Numbered from the stretch's first letter, positions 23,244-35,316 are shown. The stretch: DNA of 64,000 bases from Bryum argenteum (GCA_037043015.1 CM073324.1:18256597-18320596); one strand, 5' to 3'. Notes: generated by a model not told the origin, from the letters alone. A program made the numbers and translations.

Positions 23244-25649
23244 TAGTGATCAATTAGATATTAGACGGCTGAACTATGTTTTTTTTCAGGTTTGGTAACT
23301 AGAGACCACTGGTAATTGCATGTCACATAGGTCACAACAAAAGAGAGTTATAAAGACCATGGATTTCTTCTTCATTTTATTTATTTTTCTCTTATTTTAT
23401 ATTATTTTAACAGTCACCTTTGAGCCGTCAAATATCAGGCATGAATGAGGTGTTCAAAATGTATGGCTTCAGGTGTTCCTATTGTATAACGCTCCTTATA
23501 CGATGGAGCTATCTTCCAACACTTGTCCTTGTACTTGACACAACCATGGTGCTTGTCAGCACATAGGGGGTATTTGCCGCGCCCGTACCGTACGCAAGGG
23601 CTCCGTTTTGTTGCCTATCACAAAAGAAGCTGGAACATTACCTAGCTCAAGCAAGTGAACTTCGAAGATACCTCTCTCTCTCTCGGTTGATTAATAACCG
23701 AAGTGAAAATTTCCAAATCTATAAACATTCATCTTGCTCCTTTGTTTCAAACAATGCTTATTTGTTCGAAACAATCGATGCACTTAATCCCCAAAGTTCC
23801 GAGGACTCATTTCTACCCTTGACTTTTCTAGACTTTCCTCTTTCAATGCAAGTTGAATTTTTTTATTTTTATGTTATATTTTGAGGATTGTAATCCACCG
23901 TGGTCATGAGGTAACCTACATCAAGCTTACGAAACTGCAAGTGTGAGTTTATGGAATATGCTATGCTTTAGGTGTCACCTGATTACACCCCGGAGTTTTT
24001 CGGGCCCAATTGAATTAGGATAATAATAACCTCTGAAGTTGCAAGAGGCCAAAATTTGGTCGGTTTAATCTTTAGTTAGCCTCTAATTTACTATATTTAG
24101 ATCATGTGATGCTCAAATCTTTTGCAGATTGTAGATTTTTCCCGTATCTTTCCAACAAAACCATTCGAGCTTTAAGAATCTTCACACTTTAGGAGATATT
24201 CACCCCCAAGTTTGCAAACACTGTTGGGGCGTATTGAAGTCTGCCCAAAAGTGTGGTATATCCTCGTACACTCTCAAATTCTGCCCCAAAACAATTAGAT
24301 CGCATTAATTTCAAAAAAGTCACTAAAATTTGAAATTTTAATTTTCTTTACGTTATTTTCTGTATGTAAAAATTCAAAATTCCATCTAGATTTTATATGT
24401 CGCATGAGAGTAAAAGTTTTATAATCCTCAAAATACATTACAAAGTGAAAGATCTTGGCTTGCATTGAAAGAAGGCAGTTTTGAGGACAAAGTGTTGAAA
24501 CCACACCTCGTACCTTTAGGGGTTCATAATGCGTGGAATTGTACAGGAGTACTATATTCATGCATGAGCCAAGATATCAATGTGGTGGGGAGTGTCTCCA
24601 AAGTTCAGACGCAGAACCCACCCAACTTCAATGAAATTTCGATCTACTGTAGGTAGATTGGTACTTTGGACCATAAGATCTTTTCCGTGGCAACACCCAT
24701 TTCCAACCAAGTCCCTATAGTCAATAAAAACAATCACTTATATTTTTATGCTACATTGTTACTTGTATGTGATATGACTTTGTAACAATTTAAGAAATCT
24801 AAACTCATGTGGAGCCATTGTGTGTTTATTTAGACCTCGTTATGCTATGTTGGCAAGATACTTGTACCTCCAATGACGGTCATAAATCACCCCTTTTTAT
24901 CATATTTTAAGCACAACCCAATCTTCTCGCTAACACTAAAAAAACACTCACTCTCTATGAGATGTGGTTCTTTCCCTACATACATCAAAAGTGTAGGTAG
25001 GGAAATGAATGCGCTAAAAATGAATGAAAGGTGTCACTACCGTTGAAACTTGAAAGAAAAAGAGTAGATTCACTTTTACACGTTACGTCTACGTCATGGC
25101 CTCATCGTGCTGAGCAACTTACCATATAGAGCAACCCAAAGTAGGTCCACCGGGCATTCATCCCCTTCCTTTCCAGGCAGCAGCATCAGTAATAATAGGT
25201 TATAAAAAAAGACTGAAAGAGAATGTACACAAATGGATCATGCGAGCATCTGTTCCGGATTCCTCACCCATGAAAGTCAGTCCGGCCATCTGGGGCCCCC
25301 GTCCGTCAGTACGACATGTCCTCATAAAGAAGTGATATGGCCATAAAGAGGCTGATATGTAACAGTTGCCAACCAATTGTGGCGAGATCAGGATCATGGA
25401 CCAACCTTAGCCACAACTACGGTACTGTATGTGCGCGCTTCTGTAACTGCGTCCCCTGACCCCGGGACCCAGCGGGGTGGGCCTCACCGGGGAGGGGGTG
25501 GGCCTCCCTGGCGGGGTGGGTCGTACCTTGGCTTGCCTTGGCCCCATTCATAAGGGGTCAAGCGTCTCTCCTTCCCAACAGGTGACACTTGTGTAACATG
25601 TTTGCTTAAGCACAAACAATAGTCAATACTGGTGAATTTGGGTAATTAC
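23244..25649. other. Intergenic DNA, nothing recognised
   Basis: AT-rich sequence with no convincing frame or RNA gene. A short GC-rich patch lies at about 25440-25540 (GGGGTGGGCCT repeats). No terminal inverted repeats were identified. Confidence 0.5.
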
Positions 25650-26287
25650 CTAACTCCTAAAAATCCAAGAAAGCCGAAATGGCTTATTCGGATTTCCGCA
25701 TAAATTAGCCAACTTTGACCATTATAATCTCAAAATCGTAGAAAAATTAACGGTTCCAACATGACATATGAGTAAAGGGTCAAGTTAACTTCAAGATCCT
25801 ACAGTTGGATCTTCTAATTAATTCTTAGGCACCACAAGCCTTGGCTTGGTAGTTGGGGCTCATGGCTCCCAATGGGGAGGTTGTGGGTTCTATTCCTCAT
25901 GCCAGCCCACTGCTCACCACTATAGTCCACCCAACTATTGTGGGGGGTCCTTGGACCTTGTTGTATGGGTACCTCAAAGTCTTTGGGGGGGGGGGTACTA
26001 TGTCAAGTATTTTCAAGGCACTAGTAACTAGCTAGAAACTAGCGTAGTTACAGTGTTCACCCTCAAGGGAGGGAAGTAGTATTGTTCCAATTTCCCCTTG
26101 TTCGGTGGGCATCGGGATATTAGCACTACGAACGGACACTTCATTCACGCTGGCCCCTTAGAAAGGGACGAGAGTTTCTATCTATTTCTATTTATGTATG
26201 CTTAGATTGAGTTTTTCGGTGGCAGAAGTAGAAGAGGGTGTTTCTGATAATCTAGACAATTTTGTATCAAGGATCTTTAGGGGTTAA
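25650..26287. mobile_element. TTAA-family MITE interrupted by a SINE
   Basis: The left end CTAACTCCTAAAAATCC and the right end GGATCTTTAGGGGTTAA form an imperfect inverted pair. The interior matches 22974-23243. The SINE at 25828-26199 splits it. Without the SINE the element is about 265 bp, in line with its relative. Confidence 0.75.
25828..26199 (+). mobile_element. tRNA-like SINE, copy 2
   Basis: Collinear with 11409-11725. The A-box-like TGGCTTGGTAGTTGG is at 25842-25856 and the B-box-like GGTTCTATTCC is at 25886-25896, one base off the tRNA consensus GGTTCGATTCC and with normal spacing. Further matches are GGGTACCTCAAAG, GTGTTCACCC and GAGTTTCTAT at the tail. It carries extra bases, including a G run at 25986-25996. 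The target duplication is unclear, perhaps CTTA. Confidence 0.78.
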
Positions 26288-26337
26288 TTAACATGGAATC
26301 ATGCTACCTTGTTTTCTTATATTAGAGAAATGACTGT

Positions 26338-26590
26338 TGCTGGAGCCTTGAAAAAGGGGCAATGGTTCGTAGCAGCTACCAAGGAGGCACCCTAGAATCC
26401 ATGAGGACCTCCCAAGGTCGTTTTTGATCATTTTGAATTCAAATCTGAGGTCTTCGTCCCCAAATTACCCTTGAAAGCCTACTCCTTGGCATTTAATGTC
26501 TATACATCAAAAAATTAGGGGGCTCATTACCCCTCCTCCATCCTCCTTGGTAGCTGCTACAAACGCTTACCCTTGCAAAAGCAGGTTGGG
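26338..26590. repeat. Foldback element, about 250 bp
   Basis: The left arm around 26341-26388 and right arm around 26539-26587 are inverted copies sharing GTAGCAGCTACCAAGGAGG and a weaker outer part (CCTTGAAAAAGGG / CCCTTGCAAAAGCAGG). No coding content. Confidence 0.55.
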
Positions 26591-27256
26591 TTCAAATTTT
26601 CGCAAATAGTAGGGTGATAACAATTTTCAAAGTACAGGACACTTTTTCTCGTATTTTCAGAAAAAGTGGCTACACCGTCAGGCCCACGACTACGGCAGTT
26701 TAGTGAGAGAGAATTGAGCATCCCAAAAACTTGGGGATTGGGATAGGGTACAATGGTTCACCCACTAACTCGGATGAACCTTATGTGTTTGATACTTCAA
26801 CGGATATTTTAAAAAATAAGTAAATGATTTTCTGTTCCCAACATAGACCGTGTAAAGTTCGGAAAAGCTACCCGGTCTTATGGGGGTAAGGTGTAAGAAT
26901 GACATGGTACATGCCAAAGTAAGCACGAAATTCTGTGTTGGGATGCAAATTTGCTTTTGGCACAAAAAAAAATAGAATATATTGATTTTATCGGAATATG
27001 TCAGCGACAAGTTTACATTTCTTTGTGCATTGCCACATGTGTTAGGAAATTGGGATGCCTCTCAATGTCTGTCCTTTGGTTGCATCAATGGCCGGAGAAA
27101 ATTTGGTTGCTAGTTCATTGTTGGTTAAGCTGGTTTGATTGTTGGATGTTGATTAGCGCGTTTATTCTAGTTGGATTCCAACATCAATTGTCAATTTGGG
27201 TAAACAAGTGTTTGTTGTGTTTTGGAGATGTCAAATGTTTAATCCAAAACTAGATG
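26591..27256. other. Intergenic DNA, nothing recognised
   Basis: No supported gene. A plus-strand open frame at about 26951-27250 has no recognisable domain and ends just before a MITE. Confidence 0.45.
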
Positions 27257-27499
27257 TTAACCCTTAAACGTCATATGCTTTCCTGATACCACACCCAAAA
27301 TCTCTTTTAAACTCTATTTTTAGCATTATTCTATTTTTAATTTGCTTGAGCTCTATTCTAAGAAAGTATAGATCTCTTTAAGGTGCTTAGTTTGGAATTC
27401 TAAAAATTCCATTTGGTATAATGGAGTGTAAGTTATGAGCAAGATTCTCTCAAAAAAAAAACCCAACCCCTCGGGCTGGGTATGACGTTTAAGGGTTAA
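27257..27499. mobile_element. TTAA-flanked MITE, 243 bp (CCCTTAAACG subfamily)
   Basis: Edges TTAACCCTTAAACGTCAT and ATGACGTTTAAGGGTTAA are near-perfect inverted repeats of 18 bases including TTAA. Near the right end it has CCTCGGGCT, also found at the same place in 50713-51082. It is non-coding. Outside bases (GATG / CTTT) do not repeat. Confidence 0.85.
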
Positions 27500-28013
27500 C
27501 TTTGTGAAAGGTGGCTTGCCAAGGTAAATATAAGACCACTAGATTTGAGTACCAAGGAGGTACATACCAAGCTTGACTAGTGTTGTACTCAAAGTGAACA
27601 TTTTGAGGTGCTGCAATTTTTATACATCCACAAGTCGAACTTCAAAACTGCCTTTGGAAGAGTGAAGTTGATTGTTCAAATTTGTTCAATCTTCCACCTA
27701 CTTTGCTCATGCACAAAAATTGCTTACCTGACTTAAGTCACTACATAGTTGCCAAAATGAAATTTGTGCCATTATTAAGCATGTTACTTTTAAATAGTCG
27801 GTATTCCTAAAAATTTATTATTTATTATCTGAGACCAAAATACTGGAAATCATTTGTATGAGCGTGTCTGTGGCTAGTATTGCATAAATCATTTCATAAA
27901 CAATGAGTAATAAGAAAATTACACCGGTTTATACGAGGGGCCAAGCCATTGATGGGGCCAATTCATGGCCAAATCCTCCCTTGACATTAGTCCAATTCTT
28001 GAAATTGGCCCGA
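27500..28013. other. Intergenic DNA, nothing recognised
   Basis: AT-rich, no supported gene. The GGGGCCAA words at about 27938-27970 resemble the neighbouring GGAGTCAAGGCC repeat family. Confidence 0.45.
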
Positions 28014-28528
28014 GGGGCTTTACATGAGGAGTCAAGGCCAATTTTCTAAAATTATGTTATAATGGGTGAGGGAATAAATAAATAAGAACACCAAACCCTT
28101 GTAGGTCTGGCGTGAATAAAATGCCCGTTCGACCTACCCTTGATGATATGCCCACGGGACACAACAACATGGGTGAGGGACAAGTTATGACGTGGCCCGT
28201 GCTCCAAAAGTTGGGAGATACAAGAATGGAAGGCCAATTCATGACCTATAGGCCATTGCTTGATTTCAATACAAGATCAGAATTTCACTAACATATTTCA
28301 ATGTGAACAAATCAAAAGCATGGGATGTAACTAATAATACAAATTCGCCCCATGGCATTGTTTTCGTTTTACAAATTGACCCCAAGGGCTTTACACATGA
28401 GGGAATTGGCCCCCACCTTATTAATTCTTTAATGTGTTCTCCAAGTGGCCCATTGAGCCAATTGGGCTAAAAATGTGAATGAACTGGCTTAGAGATTAGT
28501 TGGCCTTGACTCCCCATGTAAAGCGTTC
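28014..28528. mobile_element. Inverted-repeat element of the GGAGTCAAGGCCAA family, about 515 bp
   Basis: The left edge GCTTTACATGAGGAGTCAAG and the right edge, read in reverse complement, GCTTTACATGGGGAGTCAAG match over about 30 bases continuing into GGCCAA. An internal copy of the word lies near 28388. It is non-coding. The target duplication was not determined. Confidence 0.6.
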
Positions 28529-29367
28529 CTAAGGTAACATGCAACATTAAGTGTTTTAATTTGCAATTAAGACTAATCAACAACCCTAGTGTAATGAAGA
28601 AGTGTGGTATTTCCAACATGCTCGTCACGAGGATTTCCACAATGCTAGGCAAAACAAAAAAAAACAAAACAATCCTACTAATGGAAGCTTCACAAGCCTA
28701 TGGTTGTGGTATCCGATTAAAAGCATGGAGAAGCTCCCAAGATGTTGACAAATCCATATGGGCATCAAAACTAGTGGGAGGTTTGTAAGAAACAATTCTC
28801 TAGAAGTGCGGGTGGGGGGGGCTCGCACATTCCCCCAATATTCCTACATCCCAATGAGTTTGACAATGGTGTCAATCATAAAGTCCAACATTGTATGGAA
28901 CTCCGCAATTAGGTTGGCCGTGTATGGAACGAACTAACTAGCAAGGGGCTAGCCCGCGCAGATTTCGGGAAGTTTTTTGACTTTTACTGGCTAATAACCG
29001 GCATTTCCCACACCCAATCGGTTATTCACAAATCTCTTCCGGCAATTGCCATATTTTATACTCAGAATAGAAATTTATTTGTAAATTTCATGGGTTTTTA
29101 AGCAGTGGTTTCATGAATGGACCGGCTAAATCCACCGGTTGATAATAAACTAGCCGTCGGTTCTTCCCGATCATTGAGCCCGCGCTGCTAGAGCTTATCG
29201 TGATGGTTTATGTCAATTAATGAGTGTTACCATCTTTGAGGGACTCTATGCATGATAATTATGAGCTGCGCTTGTACTTATAATTCCTTCCTTGATGATT
29301 GGCGGCCCTAAACTTGGGTGACCCCTAGGGAAGGCTCTCAACCCCTACTCTTTCATTTTTATTTATT

Positions 29368-29407
<40 letters not shown>

Positions 29408-29659
29408 CCCGTTATTTTTGATGATGAGCCACTTGCTACTATTAGCATGGTTCTTACGAGTTTTTTTGTTTTGAACCAATCAATGTTTTGGGCCTTGTGA
29501 TTTGAGATACTTTTGTCTGCATTGAGTGAATGAGTCCATGGAGTGAGCCGATTTTGCCAAGACCGAGGAGGTTTGCAAATTGGGCCTTGAGCTTTGCATA
29601 AGGTGTAAGGTGTAAAATTTTTAAAGTGTAAATGGGTGGGGGTGCGTAAGATGGTAGAG
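28529..29659. other. Intergenic DNA with a poly-T tract
   Basis: No gene recognised. A homopolymer T run of about 37 bases occupies 29371-29407. Short frames in the stretch show no domain. Confidence 0.55.
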
Positions 29660-29894
29660 TTAACCCTTAAAGGTCTGAGAGTGCCGTGGCTACCAGTAGA
29701 ATACGGTGTATTTTGGTTGTATTTGGCGTGAATGCACACCTTTAATGGGTTTGAGTTCAAAGAAGAAGTTGACATTTGAATTAATGCGGTTCTAGTGAGC
29801 TACTACAATTCCAGTTTAGAGTTTCTTGTTGGTAGCAAATTCTAATTATACGACAACGTACATACTATCCCCAAGGGACTTTTTAAGGGTTAAA
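29660..29894. mobile_element. TTAA-flanked MITE, 235 bp
   Basis: Left edge TTAACCCTTAAAGGTC, right edge GACTTTTTAAGGGTTAA. Its whole body (GCCGTGGCTACCAGTAGAAT, then GGTGTATTTTGGTTGTATTT, then ATACTATCCCCAAGGGACTT) reappears inverted at 61224-61456 with nearly the same length and few changes, so the two are recent copies compared with others here. Confidence 0.88.
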
Positions 29895-30148
29895 TTTTAG
29901 AGCTTTGACCCAGGAAAGTCTTCTTGGTGGTTTTTTGCGATCTTGGGCAACTTAGATGAAAGGTCTTTCTCTTTTTTTTTGGGTGTGAGTGGGGTGATAC
30001 GTACAAGGTGATGTAGTAGAGTTTGCAGAGCGACTTGAGTTATTTGATGCCAATAATAGTTTTCAAGCCTTGATGGGACAGATTTATTTTCCTATTTTTC
30101 TTTGAAGTCTCATCTTACATGTGGAGAGGAATTTGACTCTAAGATTTT

Positions 30149-30232
30149 ATATACATATACATATACATATACATATAATATACATACATATACATATACA
30201 TATAATATACATATATATACATATATACATAT

Positions 30233-30310
<78 letters not shown>
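30149..30310. repeat. (ATACAT)n hexanucleotide microsatellite
   Basis: About 160 bases of ATACAT-type units, with a few ATATAC and ATAATATAC variants in the first half. The long open frames across it on both strands are low-complexity artefacts. Confidence 0.96.
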
Positions 30311-30311
<1 letters not shown>

Positions 30312-30373
30312 AGGTAGGTAATAGATCCTACAAATACATACTTGAGAATTTGTCAAAAATTTAAAATTCTCAC

Positions 30374-31134
30374 TTTAACCCCTAAAAATCCAAGCGTTTT
30401 TTGGCCTTCCAAAACTAAAAACTGTGATTTTCTACCACCTTGTTTGAATTGAGATATGGTCAAAAAATTTACTGTTTTTCTGTACTTTCAACCGTAAGAG
30501 CTCAAACCCACCTACTATTTGTACTACCATGTGAAATTTCAACCGTTGGATCTTCACCATTTGTGAGATCTTAACATTCAAAGTTGGTGCACAAGTTTTT
30601 TTGGGCATTGCTTGTGAGACATTGTTTCCATGGAGCATAGGTAAAATTGAAGATTGTTACCCCAAACATAATTCTCATATTTTTTTTCCATGTAGATAAT
30701 CAAGTTGGGTATGCTCATGCAAAATTTTGGAAACTCATTCCATTTTTGTGACCTTCATGCAAATTATTTCCTAGAAGAAGGTCTAAAAACATCGATATAG
30801 TAAAACATGCATTTCCTTCGATATATTTGGTTTAATTAAAAATCCAAACGGCGGGTAGGTGCCTTTATGAGTTTTTGAAATTTGAGAAAAAAAATTTTGG
30901 GAAAATTCCAAAACCTCAAATTTTGACAAATTTTGTAAGAGTTAATTCAGAAATTACTAGAAGTTGTGAAGATTGTTTTTGTAATTTTTGAGGGCTGCCC
31001 TTGTGAAATTCACAAACTTTTTGAGTTAGCTCACTTTGGAACTCAAGTAGTAATTTGGTCATGAACATATTTCCCAAAAAAAATCTCAAAAAAATACTAA
31101 AATTAAACTGCCCCAGTTCGGAGTTAGGGGTTAA
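30374..31134. mobile_element. TTAA-flanked element, 761 bp
   Basis: Begins TTAACCCCTAAAAATCC and ends GGAGTTAGGGGTTAA. The interior aligns in order with 61453-62077 (TACCACCTTGT, TTTCAACCGT, GAAATTTCAACCGTTGGATC, ACCAT-TGTGAGA). The inner portions differ in length. No transposase frame. Confidence 0.78.
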
Positions 31135-31415
31135 AAGAGGGCAGTGTTGAGACATTTTGGCAGTTTCGAGGCTAGTCGACTTTGGGGTTAAGTTTAGGTT
31201 ATTGAGTTAGATTTTTCTTCACCAATATATGAGTATATTAAGTTTTGAGAATATGTTGATTTTTATTTTTATTTAAAAAAAAATGTTTTCCTAACTATGT
31301 ATGAGTTTTATTTATTATATTGAACTTAAAAAATGTGGCATTCAGCAAGAATGAGTGAGCATGGGGCATCTAGTGGAATTAGTAATGATGCTCATAGCAG
31401 ATCTCTAACTTGGAC
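31135..31415. other. Short spacer between two TTAA elements
   Basis: AT-rich, nothing recognised. Confidence 0.5.
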
Positions 31416-33326
31416 TTAACCCCTAAATGCGCCGAATGTAGAAAAACGACATTTTGAATGGAAGGCAACAACGTTGAAGAGCCATAACTTCCTCATCCAA
31501 GGTCTCCTTTGGATGAAATCACTTGGGTTAGGTTCCAAATGGAGTCTAGTTTGTGTGGTAGAATTGCACACTGATAGAATGAAGTATGAATTAATGGAAT
31601 ATATCTTAGTGAAGACAACTCTTGGTTTAGATTTCCTATCAAGGGGCACGTTTTACCATTGCAAGCCAATTATGAGGATTCAAAAATATTTTTCATGATT
31701 TTTTCTTGATGATGATCATGAATTTAGATGGTTTTTATCAACTATCTTGTAAGAGGGTTTTTGATCCAAATACATTTGCTATTGGATTAGCAATGATGTT
31801 TTTTGTCAATGAAAAAAGTGAAAAAATGGATGATATTTGAGGAGCTATATCTCCTTTTTCCACTCTTAGACTATGGCTTTATTATTTGAGATGGGTTCCA
31901 ATTCGAGTCTAGTTTTAGTGATAGAAACCTTGAGAAGATCAAAGATGTTTTGAAGATAAGGCATGAAATTGAGTGCAATCGATCTAATTTTAGACAATTT
32001 TTCCTTTGTAATTTTTTTGCAATTCTCATCATTGCAAGGCTATTATTTGAACCAAGATTTTTTTTGCTCTTATTGTTTTTGGGCAAAGGTGTTGTTCAGA
32101 TGAAGGTGAACAATGTTGTAGCTCTTGATTTTCTGATTACGATTGGCATGTTGGTAAAATTTTCATTCTAAAGTGAAAATGTGGAAATTTTGCAGTTTGT
32201 TTTCATTACTAATACATAATGATTTCCGATCTATGTGGCCTCATGAGTCAACTTTTGGTCCACATGACCTACAACAAGTCTATTACAAGTTTGTATAGTT
32301 GAGATCTTAACCCCTACATGGTTTGACTCATTGGTAGAAAAATGAACACATTCTCAAAAAAAAGTGTTGAAAATGGAAACAAAGATAACTTATTCGGATT
32401 TCAACCGACAATCTTGTAGTAAACATATTGTACATCATGTGGGTCAAATTTTGAGTTAAGAGGCCTCATAGATTGCAAGAAAGTAACGTATTAGTACTCA
32501 AAAAACTTCACAAAATCTCAATATTTTCACTTTGAAGTGAAATTGCTGCCAATATACTCATTGCAATCAATAAATCACCTACTAAAAATATTTTTACTTT
32601 CATCTTAGTAACACCTCAAACAAAAATTCCATGAAAGAAAATTCTTGCACAAATAATGATTAATGAAAATAGTAAAAAACTCAACCCTTTGCATTCAAAT
32701 CTATGTCTTATCTTTGATACAAATTCAATTTTGTCAAGGATTGTACGACTAAAACTAGACTCTAATTGGATTTCATCCCAAAAAATAAAGCCAAAATCCG
32801 ACAGTGGATGATGGAGTTATAGCTCCTCAAAAATCATCCATTTATTCACTTTTTTTCAAGATAGGAACATTGTTACAAATCCAATACCAAAAATATACAA
32901 TTTGAAATTCTCAAACCAAAAATCTAGTAGCCTTCATATTAAGATCATGAATTTGTAAAAAAGCTTCATTTAAAAAAAAATCTTTTTGATCTCCCGTAAT
33001 TGCCTCACAATGATACAACATGCCCCATGTTTGAAAACTCAAAAACGAGAGCTACCCTTTACTAAAATGCATGCCATTTAATCATACTTAATTGTAAAGA
33101 TTTGGAGATTTTACAACACAAAGTAGGCTTGAATTAAGACCCAACCCAAGTGATCTCATCCAAAACGGACTGTGAATGAAGAACTCATGGCTCTTCAAAG
33201 TTGCTGCAGTCATACAAAATGTCATTTTTCGACATCCGGCCCATGTAAGGGTTAATGACTTATCTTCATTTTCATTAATGACAATTGTTTTCTGGCTAAA
33301 AATAGGCTGGGACGTATAGGGGTTCA
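31416..33326 (+). mobile_element. TTAA-family element carrying a nested relative
   Basis: The left edge is TTAACCCCTAAATGCGCC. The right edge GGACGTATAGGGGTTCA has TTAA changed to TTCA. Subtracting the insert at 32307-33255 leaves about 960 bp, the size of 4935-5895, which it matches throughout. The right end carries GGCTAAAAATA as in 4935-5895 and at about 575. It is non-coding. Confidence 0.82.
32307..33255 (-). mobile_element. Inner TTAA-family element inserted in inverted orientation
   Basis: Edges TTAACCCCTACATGG and CCCATGTAAGGGTTAA, each with TTAA. Internal sequence is the reverse complement of the host element: ATTTTTCGACATCCGG near its right edge mirrors CCGAATGTAGAAAAACGAC near the host's left edge. 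The host reads GAGATC before and TGACTTATCTTCATT after. The related element at 505-530 reads GAGATCTAGATAGCTTATTT without an insert. Another relative with the same left edge in inverted form is 49410-49905. Confidence 0.82.
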
Positions 33327-35084
33327 TTCAAAAATATGATAAGATATATTAAAAAATATCTATGGAGTCGGCATGCTTGGTTTTGGGGCAATCAACTCAA
33401 AAGAAGAAATCAAATGTTGGGAAGGGTGTCCCCAATTGCCCATACTGCTGACGAGGCTCTCCTCAGCCAATGGAGTAACGAACATGACGATGGTGACACG
33501 TGGCTGGGGCAGATGGCGGAGCTTTCGTTGAGTCTTATTTTAATTTTAATAATTTTCTTTTGTATTTCTCTTGTTTCAAACCACTGTTATTGGAATATAA
33601 GAATATTCTTGTACTTTTCAAATTTTGAATTGTACTTATGCCTGAAGTTATATGTATGTGGATATGATTGTTTGTACATATAAATACCTATATTTGTGAT
33701 ATTTTGGTACAAAGGGGAAACATATATATGTGAAGGATTCTTGACACAAGTACATAATTATTTTTGTTCTATGTTTTTCAACCTAGTATGCACTTTCATA
33801 ATAATCTTATTTTAGAAAATTTTCATCGACTACGTTTTCTTGATCTAGGTAGTGCAGTATATGTTAAATGAAATGAGACTAGATTCTAAAGTGTGTTCGT
33901 CTTGATCTGATTATCATGTGGTGCTTATTTTTATCATGATTTTAGGTTTCATAACGTAACATGGTATTGGTGTACAAAATATTGTTGTCATTGTTGTCAT
34001 GAATCTTCCATACACCTATGTGTTCTTTTGTACTTTTGACGTGTGATCATGGTTGTTTTCCATTGAACTTTGAACTTATTTCAATGAGAATCAAGTCTAA
34101 CACTTTGAGAGCTTATGATTTGGGTTACAAGTCTACATGTACATCACATTATTAGATTGTAATGAAATTTCTTACTTGCCTACAGTAATTCTTACACCAA
34201 TCTTAATTCAGACAAGCTTGCAGAATGATCCTTTGCATGCAAAAAAAATGGAATCGCATTATGACAAGCCTACATGCTCCACTTCGAGGTCCATGCAAGT
34301 TCCGAAGATTCCTTCCTGAGTTATTTTATCCGCGACAAACTCTTAATTCTATCCCAGTACAAATTTCTCCATTCTATCCTATGAATATCTCACAGTTTCG
34401 TTATGTAGTGAGACAAGAGGAACAGCACGAAACATTGAAAAAGGAATTTGCACCTCTAGCAGTTGTCCAAACACCTTCACAGGGAAGAGGAAAAAGTTTG
34501 TGAGATATTCTAGCAGGAGATGAGATGATCTTCTTACTTTGAAGGATAGTGTTCATCTTAAGAATTAGTATACACTTAAGAAGGATTAGTATTCTCAACA
34601 TTGATGCTGTGACCTTCACGCATACATCAGAAATAGGTAAAACAGAGACTTTCTTTGTTCTAGGCTTCCTTATAACAGGTTTGGAAATCATTTTCTTTTT
34701 TAAGCTCCATGCATATACATCGATTATTATTATCATTATTGATAATTCTGATTGAGAAACTACGCTATTATTAAATGTGGCGACCTTTCAAAATTCAACA
34801 TCAGTCATGAAATGGTTGAGCATGGTTGATTAAGCCACTAGGGGTTCAACATTTTCTGATATGTGCCGAACCGACTGAATGAAGAGTGTAAAGCTGAATT
34901 CCAGATGAGTAGCAACTGAACATTCTTGGGAGAGGTGAGGAAAACATCGTACCTTCAGACGAGGCAGGTGAAATATCAGCGAACAACGGAGCAATCAGAC
35001 AGCAAGTCTGAAACGGTAGAGAGTGCATCAGTGAGATGCAAATATCAAAGACCAATTTCATGGGCATATAAAAACAAGAAGAGG
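33327..35084. other. Intergenic DNA with a possible decayed exon
   Basis: Mostly AT-rich. 34216-34503 (plus) has coding-like sequence after a possible acceptor (AAGCTTGCAG|AATGATCC): one frame gives NDPLHAKKMESHYDKPTCS, and a second overlapping frame gives RQEEQHETLKKEFAPLAVVQ ending at a stop at 34503. The two are not in the same frame, and no domain is recognised. It may be the tail of a dead gene. A G-box-like ACACGTGGC at about 33497 lies in unrelated sequence. Confidence 0.3.
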
Positions 35085-35316
35085 TAAGGTAAGAGTGGCT
35101 AAAACCGTCCAGCCCCAAAAACCGTCTGCATTTCAGCTTTGCACACTTGGAATAGTGGTGTAATTTTATTTTTATTTTTCGATAGTCTGCAAAGCTAGTG
35201 CAAATCCATCCCAGAAAAAAAAGACATTTTTTGAGTAATCCTATAATTTCCTATGAATATTTGAACCCTGCTGTGCGGTTTTTGGGACTGGACGGTTTTA
35301 GCCACTCCTACCTTAA
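35085..35316. repeat. Foldback MITE with about 38-bp terminal inverted repeats
   Basis: The left arm (GAGTGGCTAAAACCGTCCAG, then CCCCAAAAACCG) and the right arm (CGGTTTTTGGGACTGGACGG, then TTTTAGCCACTC) are inverted copies with two or three mismatches. Spacer about 150 bases. Flanks offer only TAA/TTA, so the superfamily is unresolved. It sits about 400 bases downstream of the sHSP stop codon. Confidence 0.72.

Noticed and set aside
25842..25896. A- and B-box-like motifs suggesting a tRNA gene
   Set aside because: No complete cloverleaf or anticodon arm can be drawn, and the sequence is a dispersed repeat longer than 300 bp, so it was called a SINE.
30102..30356. Open frames across the (ATACAT)n repeat encoding Tyr/Thr/Ile/His repeats
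   Set aside because: Low-complexity artefact on both strands with no flanking coding sequence.
33490..33500. G-box/ABRE-like ACACGTGGC
   Set aside because: No gene start lies within 2 kb on either side; treated as a chance match.
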